Positions 8,788-16,172 of a stretch of DNA of 64,000 nucleotides are shown piece by piece (the first letter of the stretch is position 1; every line of letters begins with the position of its first letter). The stretch lies in the NCBI GenBank assembly GCA_947632705.1, contig CANRQE010000004.1:1-64000 (forward strand), given 5' to 3'. Under the pieces are notes generated by a model. It was not told the origin of the DNA. It did not search any database and saw only the letters and a program-made list of their open reading frames with translations. Position numbers and translations under genes: made by a program. Source of the DNA: an uncultured Coprococcus sp. (GTDB taxonomy: Bacteria; Bacillota; Clostridia; Lachnospirales; Lachnospiraceae).

Positions 8788-8814
8788 AGTACATAGTTAT
8801 GCCTTCATTTCTGT

Positions 8815-8843
8815 AAAAAAGTGCTTGTAAGCACTTTTTTTTT
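8815..8843 (+). terminator. Intrinsic terminator upstream of rpsB
   Basis: Stem AAAAAAGTGCTT / AAGCACTTTTTT with a GT loop and a run of T. It ends the codY-side transcript. The rpsB promoter starts inside it. Confidence 0.9.
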
Positions 8844-8853
8844 GTGTTACAAT
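8825..8853 (+). promoter_or_regulatory. Promoter for rpsB-tsf
   Basis: TTGTAA (8825-8830), 17 bases, TACAAT (8848-8853). The -35 element lies within the preceding terminator hairpin. It gives a leader of roughly 170 bases before the rpsB start. Confidence 0.6.
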
Positions 8854-8860
8854 GCCATAG

Positions 8861-9022
8861 TGTGCAGGGAGGTCTGCCAAAAAGCGGCAGTTTTTCTGTA
8901 TTGTCAGTGCACAGGAAATCCTGTGCAGACCAATTAAACATGCCGGTTGATTTTTAGTGTGGTGCCTTTAGCTCGGGTGTTCTGAAAATGAGATGCCGGC
9001 AGAAGAAAATAACCATGGAGGT
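8861..9022 (+). promoter_or_regulatory. Structured rpsB leader, candidate ribosomal-protein autoregulation or attenuation element
   Basis: Within the leader CTGCC (8874-8878) pairs with GGCAG (8886-8890) and is followed by five T, a terminator-like shape. Downstream, TGCACAGGA (8908-8916) pairs perfectly with TCCTGTGCA (8919-8927). The 5' TGTGCA (8861-8866) could instead pair with TGCACA (8908-8913), so two mutually exclusive folds exist. S2 is known to autoregulate rpsB-tsf in other bacteria. That this leader does so is inference. Confidence 0.45.
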
Positions 9023-9029
9023 AGAAAAA

Positions 9030-9812
9030 ATGAGCGTTATTTCAATGAAACAGTTATTAGAAGCAGGTGTGCATTTCGGACACCAGACAAGAAGATGGAA
9101 TCCTAAGATGAAGCCATACATCTATACAGAGCGGAACGGAATCTATATTATTGATCTTCAGAAATCCGTAGGTATGGTGGATGCCGCATATCATGCAATC
9201 AGTGAATGTGTAGCAAACGGAGGAAAGATTCTGTTTGTCGGTACAAAAAAGCAGGCGCAGGATTCGATTAAGAGTGAGGCCGAGCGTTGCGGTATGTATT
9301 ATGTAAATGAGAGATGGCTGGGTGGTATGTTGACAAACTTCAAGACAATCCAGACCAGAATTGCAACTCTGAAGAAATATGAGGCAATGGATGCTGACGG
9401 AACCTTCGAGCTGCTTCCGAAAAAGGAAGTTATCAAGATTAAGAAGGAAATGGAAAAGCTGGAGAAGAATCTTGGTGGTATCAAGGAAATGAAGGAAGTT
9501 CCTGATATGATTTTTGTCGTAGATCCGAAGAAAGAGAGAATCTGTATTGAAGAGGCACATTCTCTGGGTATTACGCTTGTAGGTATTGCGGATACCAACT
9601 GTGATCCGGAGGAATTGGATTATGTCATTCCTGGTAATGATGATGCAATCAGAGCTGTGAAACTGATTGTTTCCAAGATGGCAGATGCCGTTATTGAGGC
9701 TTTACAGGGAGCGGATGCAGTAGCAGAAGACAGAGAGGCTGAAGATGCAGAATATGCAGAAGAAGCTGAAGAAGAAATCCCTGTTGCAGAAGAAGAGACA
9801 GTAGAGGTTTAA
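9030..9812 (+). CDS. rpsB: 30S ribosomal protein S2
   Basis: A 260-residue small-subunit protein. The start [19 protein letters not shown] at 9030 follows GGAGGT at 9017-9022, matching the family start; an upstream ATG at 8988 would add 14 unrelated residues. Typical S2 motifs include [40 protein letters not shown] and the DTNCDP segment. The tail has an extra acidic stretch of about 25 residues rich in Ala and Glu, which makes the protein slightly longer than usual. It is co-transcribed with tsf, 29 bases downstream. Confidence 0.98.
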   Translation: MSVISMKQLLEAGVHFGHQTRRWNPKMKPYIYTERNGIYIIDLQKSVGMVDAAYHAISECVANGGKILFVGTKKQAQDSIKSEAERCGMYYVNERWLGGMLTNFKTIQTRIATLKKYEAMDADGTFELLPKKEVIKIKKEMEKLEKNLGGIKEMKEVPDMIFVVDPKKERICIEEAHSLGITLVGIADTNCDPEELDYVIPGNDDAIRAVKLIVSKMADAVIEALQGADAVAEDREAEDAEYAEEAEEEIPVAEEETVEV

Positions 9813-9841
9813 TATAAATACATTTTTTGGAGGTAGAAAAC

Positions 9842-10774
9842 ATGGCTATTACAGCAAGTCAGGTAAAAGAGTTAAGAGAGATGTCAGGTGCCGGAATGAT
9901 GGACTGTAAGAAGGCTCTTACAGAGACTGACGGTGATTTTGATAAAGCAATAGAGTGGTTAAGGGAAAAGGGCCTTGCTACAGCACAGAAGAAAGCAGGC
10001 CGAATTGCAGCAGAAGGGATTGTTGCAGCTACTGTTTCAGATGACGGCAGGACTGCGGCAATTGTTGAGGTAAATGCTGAGACAGATTTTGTTGCGAAAA
10101 ATGATGTGTTTCGTGGATATGTTGCAGAGGTTTGTGCACAGTGTGCTGCTACGGATGCGGCTGATGTTGAGGCTTTTAAGGCTGAGCCTTGGGCACTGGA
10201 TACCAGTATGACAGTCGGAGAGAAGCTTGCTGCCATGATTGCAAAAATCGGAGAGAACATGAATATCAGAAGATTTGAAAAGATTGTTTCAGACGGCATG
10301 GTAGTTTCTTATATTCATGCAGGTGGAAAAATCGGTGTATTAGTTGAAGCTGATACAGATGGTTCCGGTGCGGAGATTGAGGAAGCCCTGAAGAATGTTG
10401 CCATGCAGGTTGCAGCTATGAATCCGAAATACGTTTCAACTGACGAGGTTTCGGAAGAATATAAGGCGCATGAACTGGAAATCTTAGTTGCACAGGCAAA
10501 GAATGATCCTAAAAATGCAAACAAGCCTGATACTATTATTGAAAAAATGGTACAGGGACGTCTGAATAAGGAATTGAAGGAAGTGTGTCTGCTTGAACAG
10601 GAATATGTAAAGGCAGAGAATAAGGAAACCGTTGCAAAGTATCTGGAGGCTGTTGCAAAGAAAGCCGGATGTAAGCTTTCGATTAAGCGGATTGTTCGTT
10701 TTGAGACAGGTGAAGGCCTTGAAAAGAAAAATGAGGACTTTGCAGCCGAAGTTGCAAAGCAGATGGGACAGTAG
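9842..10774 (+). CDS. tsf: Elongation factor Ts
   Basis: A 310-residue guanine nucleotide exchange factor for EF-Tu. The N-terminal UBA-like domain (ITASQVKELREMSGAGMMDC) leads into the EF-Tu-contacting motif TDFVAKND, then the two core subdomains (HAGGKIGVLVE and later). I chose the ATG at 9842 with GGAGGT just upstream. It forms the standard rpsB-tsf operon and is closed by a strong terminator. Confidence 0.98.
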   Translation: MAITASQVKELREMSGAGMMDCKKALTETDGDFDKAIEWLREKGLATAQKKAGRIAAEGIVAATVSDDGRTAAIVEVNAETDFVAKNDVFRGYVAEVCAQCAATDAADVEAFKAEPWALDTSMTVGEKLAAMIAKIGENMNIRRFEKIVSDGMVVSYIHAGGKIGVLVEADTDGSGAEIEEALKNVAMQVAAMNPKYVSTDEVSEEYKAHELEILVAQAKNDPKNANKPDTIIEKMVQGRLNKELKEVCLLEQEYVKAENKETVAKYLEAVAKKAGCKLSIKRIVRFETGEGLEKKNEDFAAEVAKQMGQ

Positions 10775-10807
10775 CATTCCCTTTTTGTAAAGAAATTTAA
10801 AAGCAGG

Positions 10808-10838
10808 ACCGCCGGAGTCAGGACTCCGGCGGTTTTTT
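10808..10838 (+). terminator. Terminator after tsf
   Basis: GC-rich stem ACCGCCGGAGT / ACTCCGGCGGT followed by six T. Confidence 0.95.
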
Positions 10839-10883
10839 CTATGCCGTTGTATGCAGAAAGCAGTAAATTTCCGCTTTTTTTGG

Positions 10884-10912
10884 TTGAAAATAACAGTCTT
10901 TTTTTATACAAT
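10884..10912 (+). promoter_or_regulatory. Promoter for the DUF4003 gene
   Basis: TTGAAA (10884-10889), 17 bases, TACAAT (10907-10912), 28 bases before the ATG at 10940. Confidence 0.7.
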
Positions 10913-10939
10913 GAAACTATAGGATATCGGAGGAACGGA

Positions 10940-11908
10940 ATGAATACGGAAATTGAGTACAAGCTTCGGAAAATGTTGGAATTAAAGAATCAGTTTAAGG
11001 ATATCTTTCAGTGGGATAATGGTTCTGTAAAATATGTAGCAGCTATTTTGTATGCAGTTGAAGATCAGAATTTTAATGCAGAAAAGCTGGAGCGGATGCG
11101 GCAGCTTATCTTGTCGGAAACAAAGCGGTTTTCTGCCTTTCGCAGTTCCTTTCTTCCTATTTTGGCAATCCTGCTTGCTTTAAGTCAGAATCCGGAAGAA
11201 CTGTTTGCCGATATGAAAGAAATTTTTGATCTGCTTCGGAATGAAAAGTTTCACGATGGTGCGCTGACTGTTGCCATGGCCTATTATATTGCTGTCTGTG
11301 GCGAAAAATCTAAATATCGGGAGATTGTACAAAACTGCAGAACGCTCTATAAGCAGATGCGAAAAAACCACCCGATCCTTACCGGGGCAGATGATTATCT
11401 GGATATTGCAATGATGGTGATCCGGGGCATTGATACGGATGCAGCCATAATGCGTATGGAGAAGATTTATACAAGACTGCAGGGGAATTTTGGAAAGGGA
11501 AATGAGCTTCAGGCAATCGCAAGCGCCATTGTATTATTGGAAGAAGATGATGATGATCTGTGTTCAAAGGTTTTGGCGCTGGATAGAGAATTGACAGAAC
11601 GTTCCTGCAAAATCAGGGGAGAAGGAACCGCTGCCGGTCTCGCCGTGCTGGCAGGCTTTGAAGAAGACGAAAATGATATTGCGGATGCTCTTACAGAGTT
11701 AATCGGATATATCAAGACCTTGGACGGATATGATGAAGATTCCGTGGATGATATCGTCAGATATATGATTGCCGTTGTTTTTTTGATAGACTATTTACTG
11801 TCTGTATACGGTGAAAAAAGTGATACGGAAAATCATCTGCTTATTACAAAGACACTTTGTTTTATGGTGTTATTGGTATCCTGTTCTTCTACAACAATTT
11901 TATTGTAA
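10940..11908 (+). CDS. DUF4003 family protein
   Basis: A 322-residue soluble protein of unknown function, almost all alpha-helical. It fits the DUF4003 family of Firmicutes, which has helical repeats resembling four-helix bundles. I chose the ATG at 10940, preceded by CGGAGGAA and placed just behind a good promoter; an upstream in-frame ATG would start before that promoter. An acidic stretch (LLEEDDDDLC) sits near residue 200. The C-terminal 20 residues are hydrophobic with a CSSTTILL ending. It lies 43 bases upstream of the purine permease gene with no terminator between, so the two may be co-transcribed. Confidence 0.75.
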   Translation: MNTEIEYKLRKMLELKNQFKDIFQWDNGSVKYVAAILYAVEDQNFNAEKLERMRQLILSETKRFSAFRSSFLPILAILLALSQNPEELFADMKEIFDLLRNEKFHDGALTVAMAYYIAVCGEKSKYREIVQNCRTLYKQMRKNHPILTGADDYLDIAMMVIRGIDTDAAIMRMEKIYTRLQGNFGKGNELQAIASAIVLLEEDDDDLCSKVLALDRELTERSCKIRGEGTAAGLAVLAGFEEDENDIADALTELIGYIKTLDGYDEDSVDDIVRYMIAVVFLIDYLLSVYGEKSDTENHLLITKTLCFMVLLVSCSSTTILL

Positions 11909-11951
11909 GCGGAAAGAATGGTATCATAAATAAACAAACGGAGGAAGAAAA

Positions 11952-13406
11952 ATGGACAAATTTTTCAAAATTACAGAACGTGGTTCCAATATCCGTACTG
12001 AGATTTTTGCAGGAATAACGACTTTTTTTGCAATGTCTTATATTGTATTGGTAAATCCGAATCAGGTTGCTGCAGACGGAAGTAGCGGGTGGCTTGCCGC
12101 ACTCGGAGCTGATGCAGGGGAACTGGGACAGATATGGAACGCAGTATTTATTGCTTCTGTATTGGTGGCAGTGATTGGAACTTTATTGATGGCATTTGTT
12201 GCAAAGATGCCGTATGCACAGGCTTGTGGTATGGGCCTGAATTCGTTTTTCTGTACAACCTTTGTATCAGGAGCTTTCTTTGCAGGATACGGAGTTATAC
12301 AGGGATATCAGTCAGGGCTTGTGATCATTTTTCTGTCAGGCGTTGTATTTTTAATCCTTTCTGTTACGGGTCTCAGAGAGTATATTGCAAAAGCCATGCC
12401 GGAATGTCTGAAAAAATCAATTTCCGCAGGTATGGGTCTTTTTATTGCCTTAATCGGGCTGAAAGGGGCAGGAATTATTGAGACCAATCCATATACGCTG
12501 GTTCAGTTCTTTGATTTCCATGGAAGAATCGCAAATGCAGAGAACGCGAAAGCAGCATGGATGGAAATTGTGCCTGTTTTGGTTGCAATACTGGGTATTA
12601 TTATTATTGCTGTTTTGGCAAAATTAAATGTAAAGGGAAATATTGTAATCGGGATTCTTGTTTCAACGATTTTGTATTATTTGTTCAGATGGGAGCTTCC
12701 TTCTTTTGATATAGGAAATATCGGACAGTCTTTTCGGGATTTTGCCGATATCGGTATTGGCGGGTTTGCGAATAAAGAGGCATGGGAAAATGCGTTTAGC
12801 AGTTCTTATGTCGGCGGCATATTTGCGGCAATCATGCTGATCATCGTATTTTGTCTGGTAGATATGTTCGATACGGTCGGAACTTTATATGGTACGGCAT
12901 CACAGGCAGGTATGCTCGATGAAAACGGAGATCCAATCAATATGGATAAGAGTATGCTGTGTGACTCAATCGGTACGGTATCCGGTGCCGTCCTTGGTAC
13001 ATCTACCTGTACCACCTTTGTAGAGTCTGCTTCCGGTGTTGCTGCCGGGGGACGTACCGGTCTGACCAGTGTAGTGACAGCTCTTTGTTTTACGCTTTGT
13101 CTGTTTTTGAGTCCGCTTGCAGGGGTGATTCCATCCTGTGCAACAACTCCGGCTCTTGTATTTGTCGGTGTATTGATGCTGAAGAATTTTGCAAAGGTTG
13201 ACATGGATGATATGCGGTCAGCCGTACCTGCATTTCTGACCTTGATTATGATGCCGCTGACATATTCGATTTCAAACGGTATCGGTATCGGTGCAATTTC
13301 CTATGTATTGATTACCCTGTTTACCGGAAAGTATCAGAAAAAGGATATTGTTGTTACGATTATCGCAGCGCTCTTTATTGTAAAATTCATATTTGTAACC
13401 ATGTAG
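11952..13406 (+). CDS. NCS2/AzgA-type purine (hypoxanthine/guanine) permease
   Basis: A 484-residue integral membrane protein of the nucleobase:cation symporter-2 superfamily, AzgA/PbuG branch. The start MDKFFKITERGSNIRTEIFAG and the motif QACGMGLNSFF in the third membrane segment are characteristic, as are VDMFDTVGTLYG and the TSTCTTFVESASGVAAGGRTG-like loop (about residues 350-370). I count 12 to 13 hydrophobic segments. In relatives such genes often follow a purine riboswitch. Here only 43 bases separate it from the DUF4003 gene, with no room for one. CGGAGGAAG precedes the ATG and a strong terminator follows. Confidence 0.9.
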   Translation: MDKFFKITERGSNIRTEIFAGITTFFAMSYIVLVNPNQVAADGSSGWLAALGADAGELGQIWNAVFIASVLVAVIGTLLMAFVAKMPYAQACGMGLNSFFCTTFVSGAFFAGYGVIQGYQSGLVIIFLSGVVFLILSVTGLREYIAKAMPECLKKSISAGMGLFIALIGLKGAGIIETNPYTLVQFFDFHGRIANAENAKAAWMEIVPVLVAILGIIIIAVLAKLNVKGNIVIGILVSTILYYLFRWELPSFDIGNIGQSFRDFADIGIGGFANKEAWENAFSSSYVGGIFAAIMLIIVFCLVDMFDTVGTLYGTASQAGMLDENGDPINMDKSMLCDSIGTVSGAVLGTSTCTTFVESASGVAAGGRTGLTSVVTALCFTLCLFLSPLAGVIPSCATTPALVFVGVLMLKNFAKVDMDDMRSAVPAFLTLIMMPLTYSISNGIGIGAISYVLITLFTGKYQKKDIVVTIIAALFIVKFIFVTM

Positions 13407-13434
13407 TCATTAACCGGATTTTCCGGTCAGATAT

Positions 13435-13475
13435 GCCGGTATCAATGTAAAGCAAAAATTGATACCGGCTTTTTT
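13435..13475 (+). terminator. Terminator after the purine permease
   Basis: Perfect 12-bp stem GCCGGTATCAAT (13435-13446) / ATTGATACCGGC (13458-13469) plus six T. The T run touches the stop codon of the convergent AEC gene. It lacks a T run in the opposite direction. Confidence 0.92.
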
Positions 13476-14400
13476 ATGTGTATTTATGAACCAGCATAAA
13501 AAGAATTGGAATTGTAATAACGGAAAATATACTGGAAATCAGAGCCATAGCGGCGCCTGTATGTGTGTCTTTTTTATAAGCGGCAGGGATGATGATCGTA
13601 TTTAGTCCAAGCGGCATGCCCAGCATGCAGACTGCGCATAATAGAATGGATGCATGGATATGGGTAAGAAGCAGCAGTATGCCGGTTATGCCGGGAATAA
13701 GAATCAGGCGAAAAAAACTCAGTACATAAATGTATTTCTTTTGAATCAGCTTTTTTATTGGATATCCGCCTATAATAAAACCTGTCAGGAACATCGCAAG
13801 CGGAGACATACAGCTGCTCAGGGATACCAATGTGGAGTGTAGGAATCCCGGAAGGGGAATTTTGCTGACACCAATCAGGATTCCAATGACAATTGCAAAG
13901 AAAACGGGAGACAATAACTGCCGGATCCGGATATTGCTGCCGGAGGACTTCAGCCAATTGATGCCGATGGAATAGGTAAAGACAGTCAGAGGTATAGTAA
14001 AAATTACATATTCAAATAAAAAGTCTTCTCCGAATACGCCAAGGGCAATTGCATTTCCCATAAAACTGTAATTAGGTGTCACAATGGAATAACGGCAGAG
14101 CTGCTGCTCATATGGTTCCTTTGTAAGCAGGCGTGCCAGACAGGGAGAAAGCAATACAGTTGCCGCCAGAATAATTATCGCAAAAAACAGAGAAGAAATT
14201 CTGGAAGTCAGATTAGAGACCGTACATTTATCAATCAGGGTTGTGAGAAGAAGGGCAGGCATGAACAGATGATTTTCCAAACGGGCAAGTGTTATGTGGG
14301 TATTATCGGGTATGATATGGCATCGTCTGAATAAAACGCCGAGCAGAATCATGGAAAATAAAATAAGCATTTGTTGTAATGTAACAGAAAAAATCTGCAT
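13474..14400 (-). CDS. AEC family transporter (auxin efflux carrier type permease)
   Basis: A 308-residue membrane protein with about ten hydrophobic segments arranged as two five-helix halves, the AEC/BART layout. The signature conserved asparagine lies in TPNYSFMGNAIALGVFG, and a MLGMPLGLNTIII segment near the C-terminus is typical. Bacterial members export or import small organic acids and amino-acid derivatives; the substrate here is unknown. I chose the ATG at 14400 because AAAGGAGG lies eight bases upstream; the longer reading adds 14 polar residues. It is convergent with the purine permease and shares the tight intergenic space with its terminator. Confidence 0.85.
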   Translation of the reverse strand: MQIFSVTLQQMLILFSMILLGVLFRRCHIIPDNTHITLARLENHLFMPALLLTTLIDKCTVSNLTSRISSLFFAIIILAATVLLSPCLARLLTKEPYEQQLCRYSIVTPNYSFMGNAIALGVFGEDFLFEYVIFTIPLTVFTYSIGINWLKSSGSNIRIRQLLSPVFFAIVIGILIGVSKIPLPGFLHSTLVSLSSCMSPLAMFLTGFIIGGYPIKKLIQKKYIYVLSFFRLILIPGITGILLLLTHIHASILLCAVCMLGMPLGLNTIIIPAAYKKDTHTGAAMALISSIFSVITIPILFMLVHKYT

Positions 14401-14528
14401 AGAGTCCTCCTTTGATGACCGGCAGGTGTATAGTGTTTCCATAGGGCCTTACAGAGGTTTAGGGTATGCAGAAATAAGAAAAATATTCCTCCGCTATTGA
14501 TAGAAAACGGGGTTTTTACAATAAAAAA

Positions 14529-14600
14529 CGCACCAGAGTGGAATCGAACCACCGCACACGGCTCCGGAGGCCGTTGCTCTATCCACTGAGCTACTGGTGC
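14529..14600 (-). tRNA. tRNA-Arg (anticodon CCG)
   Basis: A 72-base cloverleaf on the minus strand: acceptor GCACCAG pairing with CTGGTGC, D arm GCTC/GAGC, anticodon arm ACGGC-CTCCGGA-GCCGT giving anticodon CCG, a short variable loop and a T arm with the TTCGATT loop. CCA is not encoded. A T-rich run follows the 3' end. The anticodon reads CGG arginine codons, a minor class in this genome. Confidence 0.95.
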
Positions 14601-14609
14601 ACAAACACT

Positions 14610-14638
14610 ATCATACTATAAAATTTGATAAATATCAA
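14610..14638 (-). promoter_or_regulatory. Promoter for tRNA-Arg with overlapping dyad
   Basis: On the minus strand TTGATA (14638-14633), 17 bases and TATGAT (14615-14610), ten bases before the mature tRNA start. A perfect dyad ATTTGATA-AA-TATCAAAT (14623-14640 on the plus strand) covers the -35. Confidence 0.65.
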
Positions 14639-14678
14639 ATCTTTTTCTGCGGAATCTGCGACAAAAATCGTCTTTTTC

Positions 14679-14707
14679 TTGCATTTTACGGGCTATGATG
14701 TTAGAAT
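14679..14707 (+). promoter_or_regulatory. Promoter for the single-membrane-segment protein
   Basis: TTGCAT (14679-14684), 17 bases, TAGAAT (14702-14707). The unit starts divergently from tRNA-Arg. Confidence 0.55.
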
Positions 14708-14743
14708 TTCGTTGACAGAAAGCTGTATTTGAAGGAGAGTAGA

Positions 14744-15391
14744 ATGAAACGAGAGAATCAGGAAAATAGCAGTGCCGGTATACTTTTAGGAATTGCATGG
14801 ATTTTGTTTGCTGTCTTGTGTGCACTGTATGTCTATGTGTTTTTTATAAAGAAACCACAGGAGATTCCCGGAAAGAATAATACTGTAAAGCTGGAGATTC
14901 CGGAAGGAGCCAATTATCATTTGTGTGACATTAACGAGATAGACCAGCTTATTTTGGATTTTTTAAATGCAAGGGCAAACTGTGACCAGCAGGTTTTGCA
15001 GTCTCTGGTAACAGACCCGTCTCAGTTTGATGATATGTCAAATCTGAAAATGATTTTTTCGGAATATGCGAAGGGATATCGGAATACGACATGCTACCTT
15101 GCAGATGGATATGATGAGAACGGATATATTGTGATTGAGCTGTCCAATCTGGAGCTGATGGATATTTCCTCCAGACCCTTAGACGTTATGTCCTTTTATG
15201 TGATCAGACTTGCAGATGGAAGTTATAAAATTGATAATTCGGCTCATTCTGCCGAGGTGGAAGCTTATATAGCGGATATGACGGCAACCAAGGATATACA
15301 GGATATTTATATCCATGTAAAAGAGCAGAATGATTATTTGTTAAAGACAGATACGGCATTTGCAGAATTGTATAAAAGAATTATGAAATAG
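14744..15391 (+). CDS. Membrane-anchored protein of unknown function
   Basis: A 215-residue protein I do not recognise. Residues 12-35 form one membrane segment (GILLGIAWILFAVLCALYVY), followed by a short basic stretch, so the remaining 170 residues are probably outside the cell. They show alternating helices and strands with a DQLILDFLNARANCD stretch and YVIRLADGSYKI, a layout like small NTF2-type lipoproteins and accessory proteins. The ATG at 14744 follows GAAGGAGAG, which decides it over an ATG 15 bases upstream. It has its own promoter and terminator, so it is monocistronic. Confidence 0.6.
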   Translation: MKRENQENSSAGILLGIAWILFAVLCALYVYVFFIKKPQEIPGKNNTVKLEIPEGANYHLCDINEIDQLILDFLNARANCDQQVLQSLVTDPSQFDDMSNLKMIFSEYAKGYRNTTCYLADGYDENGYIVIELSNLELMDISSRPLDVMSFYVIRLADGSYKIDNSAHSAEVEAYIADMTATKDIQDIYIHVKEQNDYLLKTDTAFAELYKRIMK

Positions 15392-15394
15392 AAT

Positions 15395-15437
15395 ATGCAG
15401 AAGAATCTGAACATAGACGATTCTTCTGCATTTTGTT
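15395..15437 (+). terminator. Terminator after the membrane-anchored unknown
   Basis: Perfect 13-bp stem ATGCAGAAGAATC (15395-15407) / GATTCTTCTGCAT (15419-15431) followed by TTTGTTT. Confidence 0.85.
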
Positions 15438-15477
15438 TATACTGGTTTCTATACGGACAATCGATGAAATGAGGATA

Positions 15478-15948
15478 TTATATCACATTTTTTTCTGAGA
15501 CAGCGGTATCTGAAAGCCCGATATCAATACCTCTTGTCGGTACGGGAGTTGAAAAGACAATCTGTGTTTCCGTATTGCCGAATTTCTGTAATTGTCCGAT
15601 AAAGGCATCCAGCTCCATGGTATTTGGAAAACATACTTTCATCAGCATGGAGTAGGCTCCGGTTACACAGTTACATTCCAATACGTTAGGACAGGATTCC
15701 ACAAAAGGGTAAAAGGTCGGTTTTTGTTTCGGATCCAGCGCCATATTGATAAAAGCAGTAATATGATAACCGAGAGATTCCGGATTCACACTGGCATGAT
15801 AACCGGTAATGAAACCGTTTTTTTCCAGTCTGTCTATTCTGGCTGAAACGGCGGGTGAGGAAAGAAATACCTTATTTGCCAGATATTTTAAAGGCATTCT
15901 GGCATTTCTCTGCAGTAAGTGTAAAATCTTTCTGTCTATAGTGTCCAT
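15478..15948 (-). CDS. Lrp/AsnC family transcriptional regulator
   Basis: A 156-residue DNA-binding protein. The N-terminal winged helix-turn-helix (MDTIDRKILHLLQRNARM to DRLEKNGFITGY) is followed by the RAM/AsnC ligand domain (ALDPKQ, CVTGAYSMLMKV, FGNTETQIVFSTPV). Members sense amino acids or small metabolites and assemble as dimers to octamers. I chose the ATG at 15948, about 12 bases behind AAAAAGGA. A GTG three codons upstream is too close to that site. The gene is divergent from rluF, and the shared intergenic region holds two inverted repeats and a terminator-like hairpin in its own leader. The target genes cannot be told from sequence. Confidence 0.88.
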   Translation of the reverse strand: MDTIDRKILHLLQRNARMPLKYLANKVFLSSPAVSARIDRLEKNGFITGYHASVNPESLGYHITAFINMALDPKQKPTFYPFVESCPNVLECNCVTGAYSMLMKVCFPNTMELDAFIGQLQKFGNTETQIVFSTPVPTRGIDIGLSDTAVSEKNVI

Positions 15949-15969
15949 CTCAATCACATCCTTTTTCTA

Positions 15970-16004
15970 ATAAAAAAGGTGCGTTTCCTTAGAAACACAC
16001 CTTT
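15970..16004 (-). terminator. Terminator-like hairpin inside the lrp leader
   Basis: Minus strand: AAAGGTGTGTTTC pairs with GAAACGCACCTTT (one G-T pair) and runs into TTTTTT. It lies between the lrp promoter and the lrp ATG, so it would stop transcription before the gene unless bypassed. It may be an attenuator. Confidence 0.6.
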
Positions 16005-16015
16005 GCGTCACCGCT

Positions 16016-16044
16016 ATTATACGACATCTTGCAGAAAAAAACAA
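16016..16044 (-). promoter_or_regulatory. Promoter for the Lrp-family regulator
   Basis: Minus strand TTGTTT (16044-16039), 17 bases, consensus TATAAT (16021-16016). The -35 overlaps the inverted repeat arm ACAACCCT. Confidence 0.7.
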
Positions 16045-16100
16045 CCCTAAAATTTAAAAAGGAACGAATGTGAAAAAGAAAGGGTTGTGAAAATCACAAC
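16041..16100 (+). promoter_or_regulatory. Paired dyads between lrp and rluF, candidate operator
   Basis: GTTGTGA-AAA-TCACAAC (16084-16100) is a perfect 7-bp dyad ending five bases before the rluF -35. ACAACCCT (16041-16048), over the lrp -35, is the exact reverse complement of AGGGTTGT (16081-16088). The arrangement suits a multimeric regulator, possibly the Lrp-family protein itself, binding both promoters. Binding is inferred. Confidence 0.5.
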
Positions 16101-16104
16101 TTTA

Positions 16105-16133
16105 TTGAAATTTCGGACCTGGAATGGTATGAT
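16105..16133 (+). promoter_or_regulatory. Promoter for rluF-ligA-metA
   Basis: TTGAAA (16105-16110), 17 bases, TATGAT (16128-16133), 39 bases before the rluF ATG. Confidence 0.75.
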
Positions 16134-16172
16134 TCCTTTATTGGAAAAGAGTGTAACGATAGGAGAACCGGT

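Noticed and set aside
10315..10962. Minus-strand open frame across tsf and its terminator
   Set aside because: It crosses the tsf terminator and is antisense to a ribosomal operon gene. The translation is low in complexity.
11909..11951. Purine riboswitch ahead of the purine permease
   Set aside because: Only 43 bases are available and no aptamer-like stems can be drawn.
11958..11974. CodY-box-like sequence at the permease start
   Set aside because: AATTTTTCAAAATT falls in the coding sequence, lacks the central spacing of the AATTTTCWGAAAATT consensus and probably reflects Phe and Lys codons.
13435..13475. Bidirectional terminator serving the AEC gene as well
   Set aside because: Read from the minus strand the stem is not followed by a T run.
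15948..15957. GTG at 15957 as the start of the Lrp-type regulator
   Set aside because: It sits only about three bases from AAGGA. The ATG at 15948 has suitable spacing and begins the conserved helix-turn-helix.
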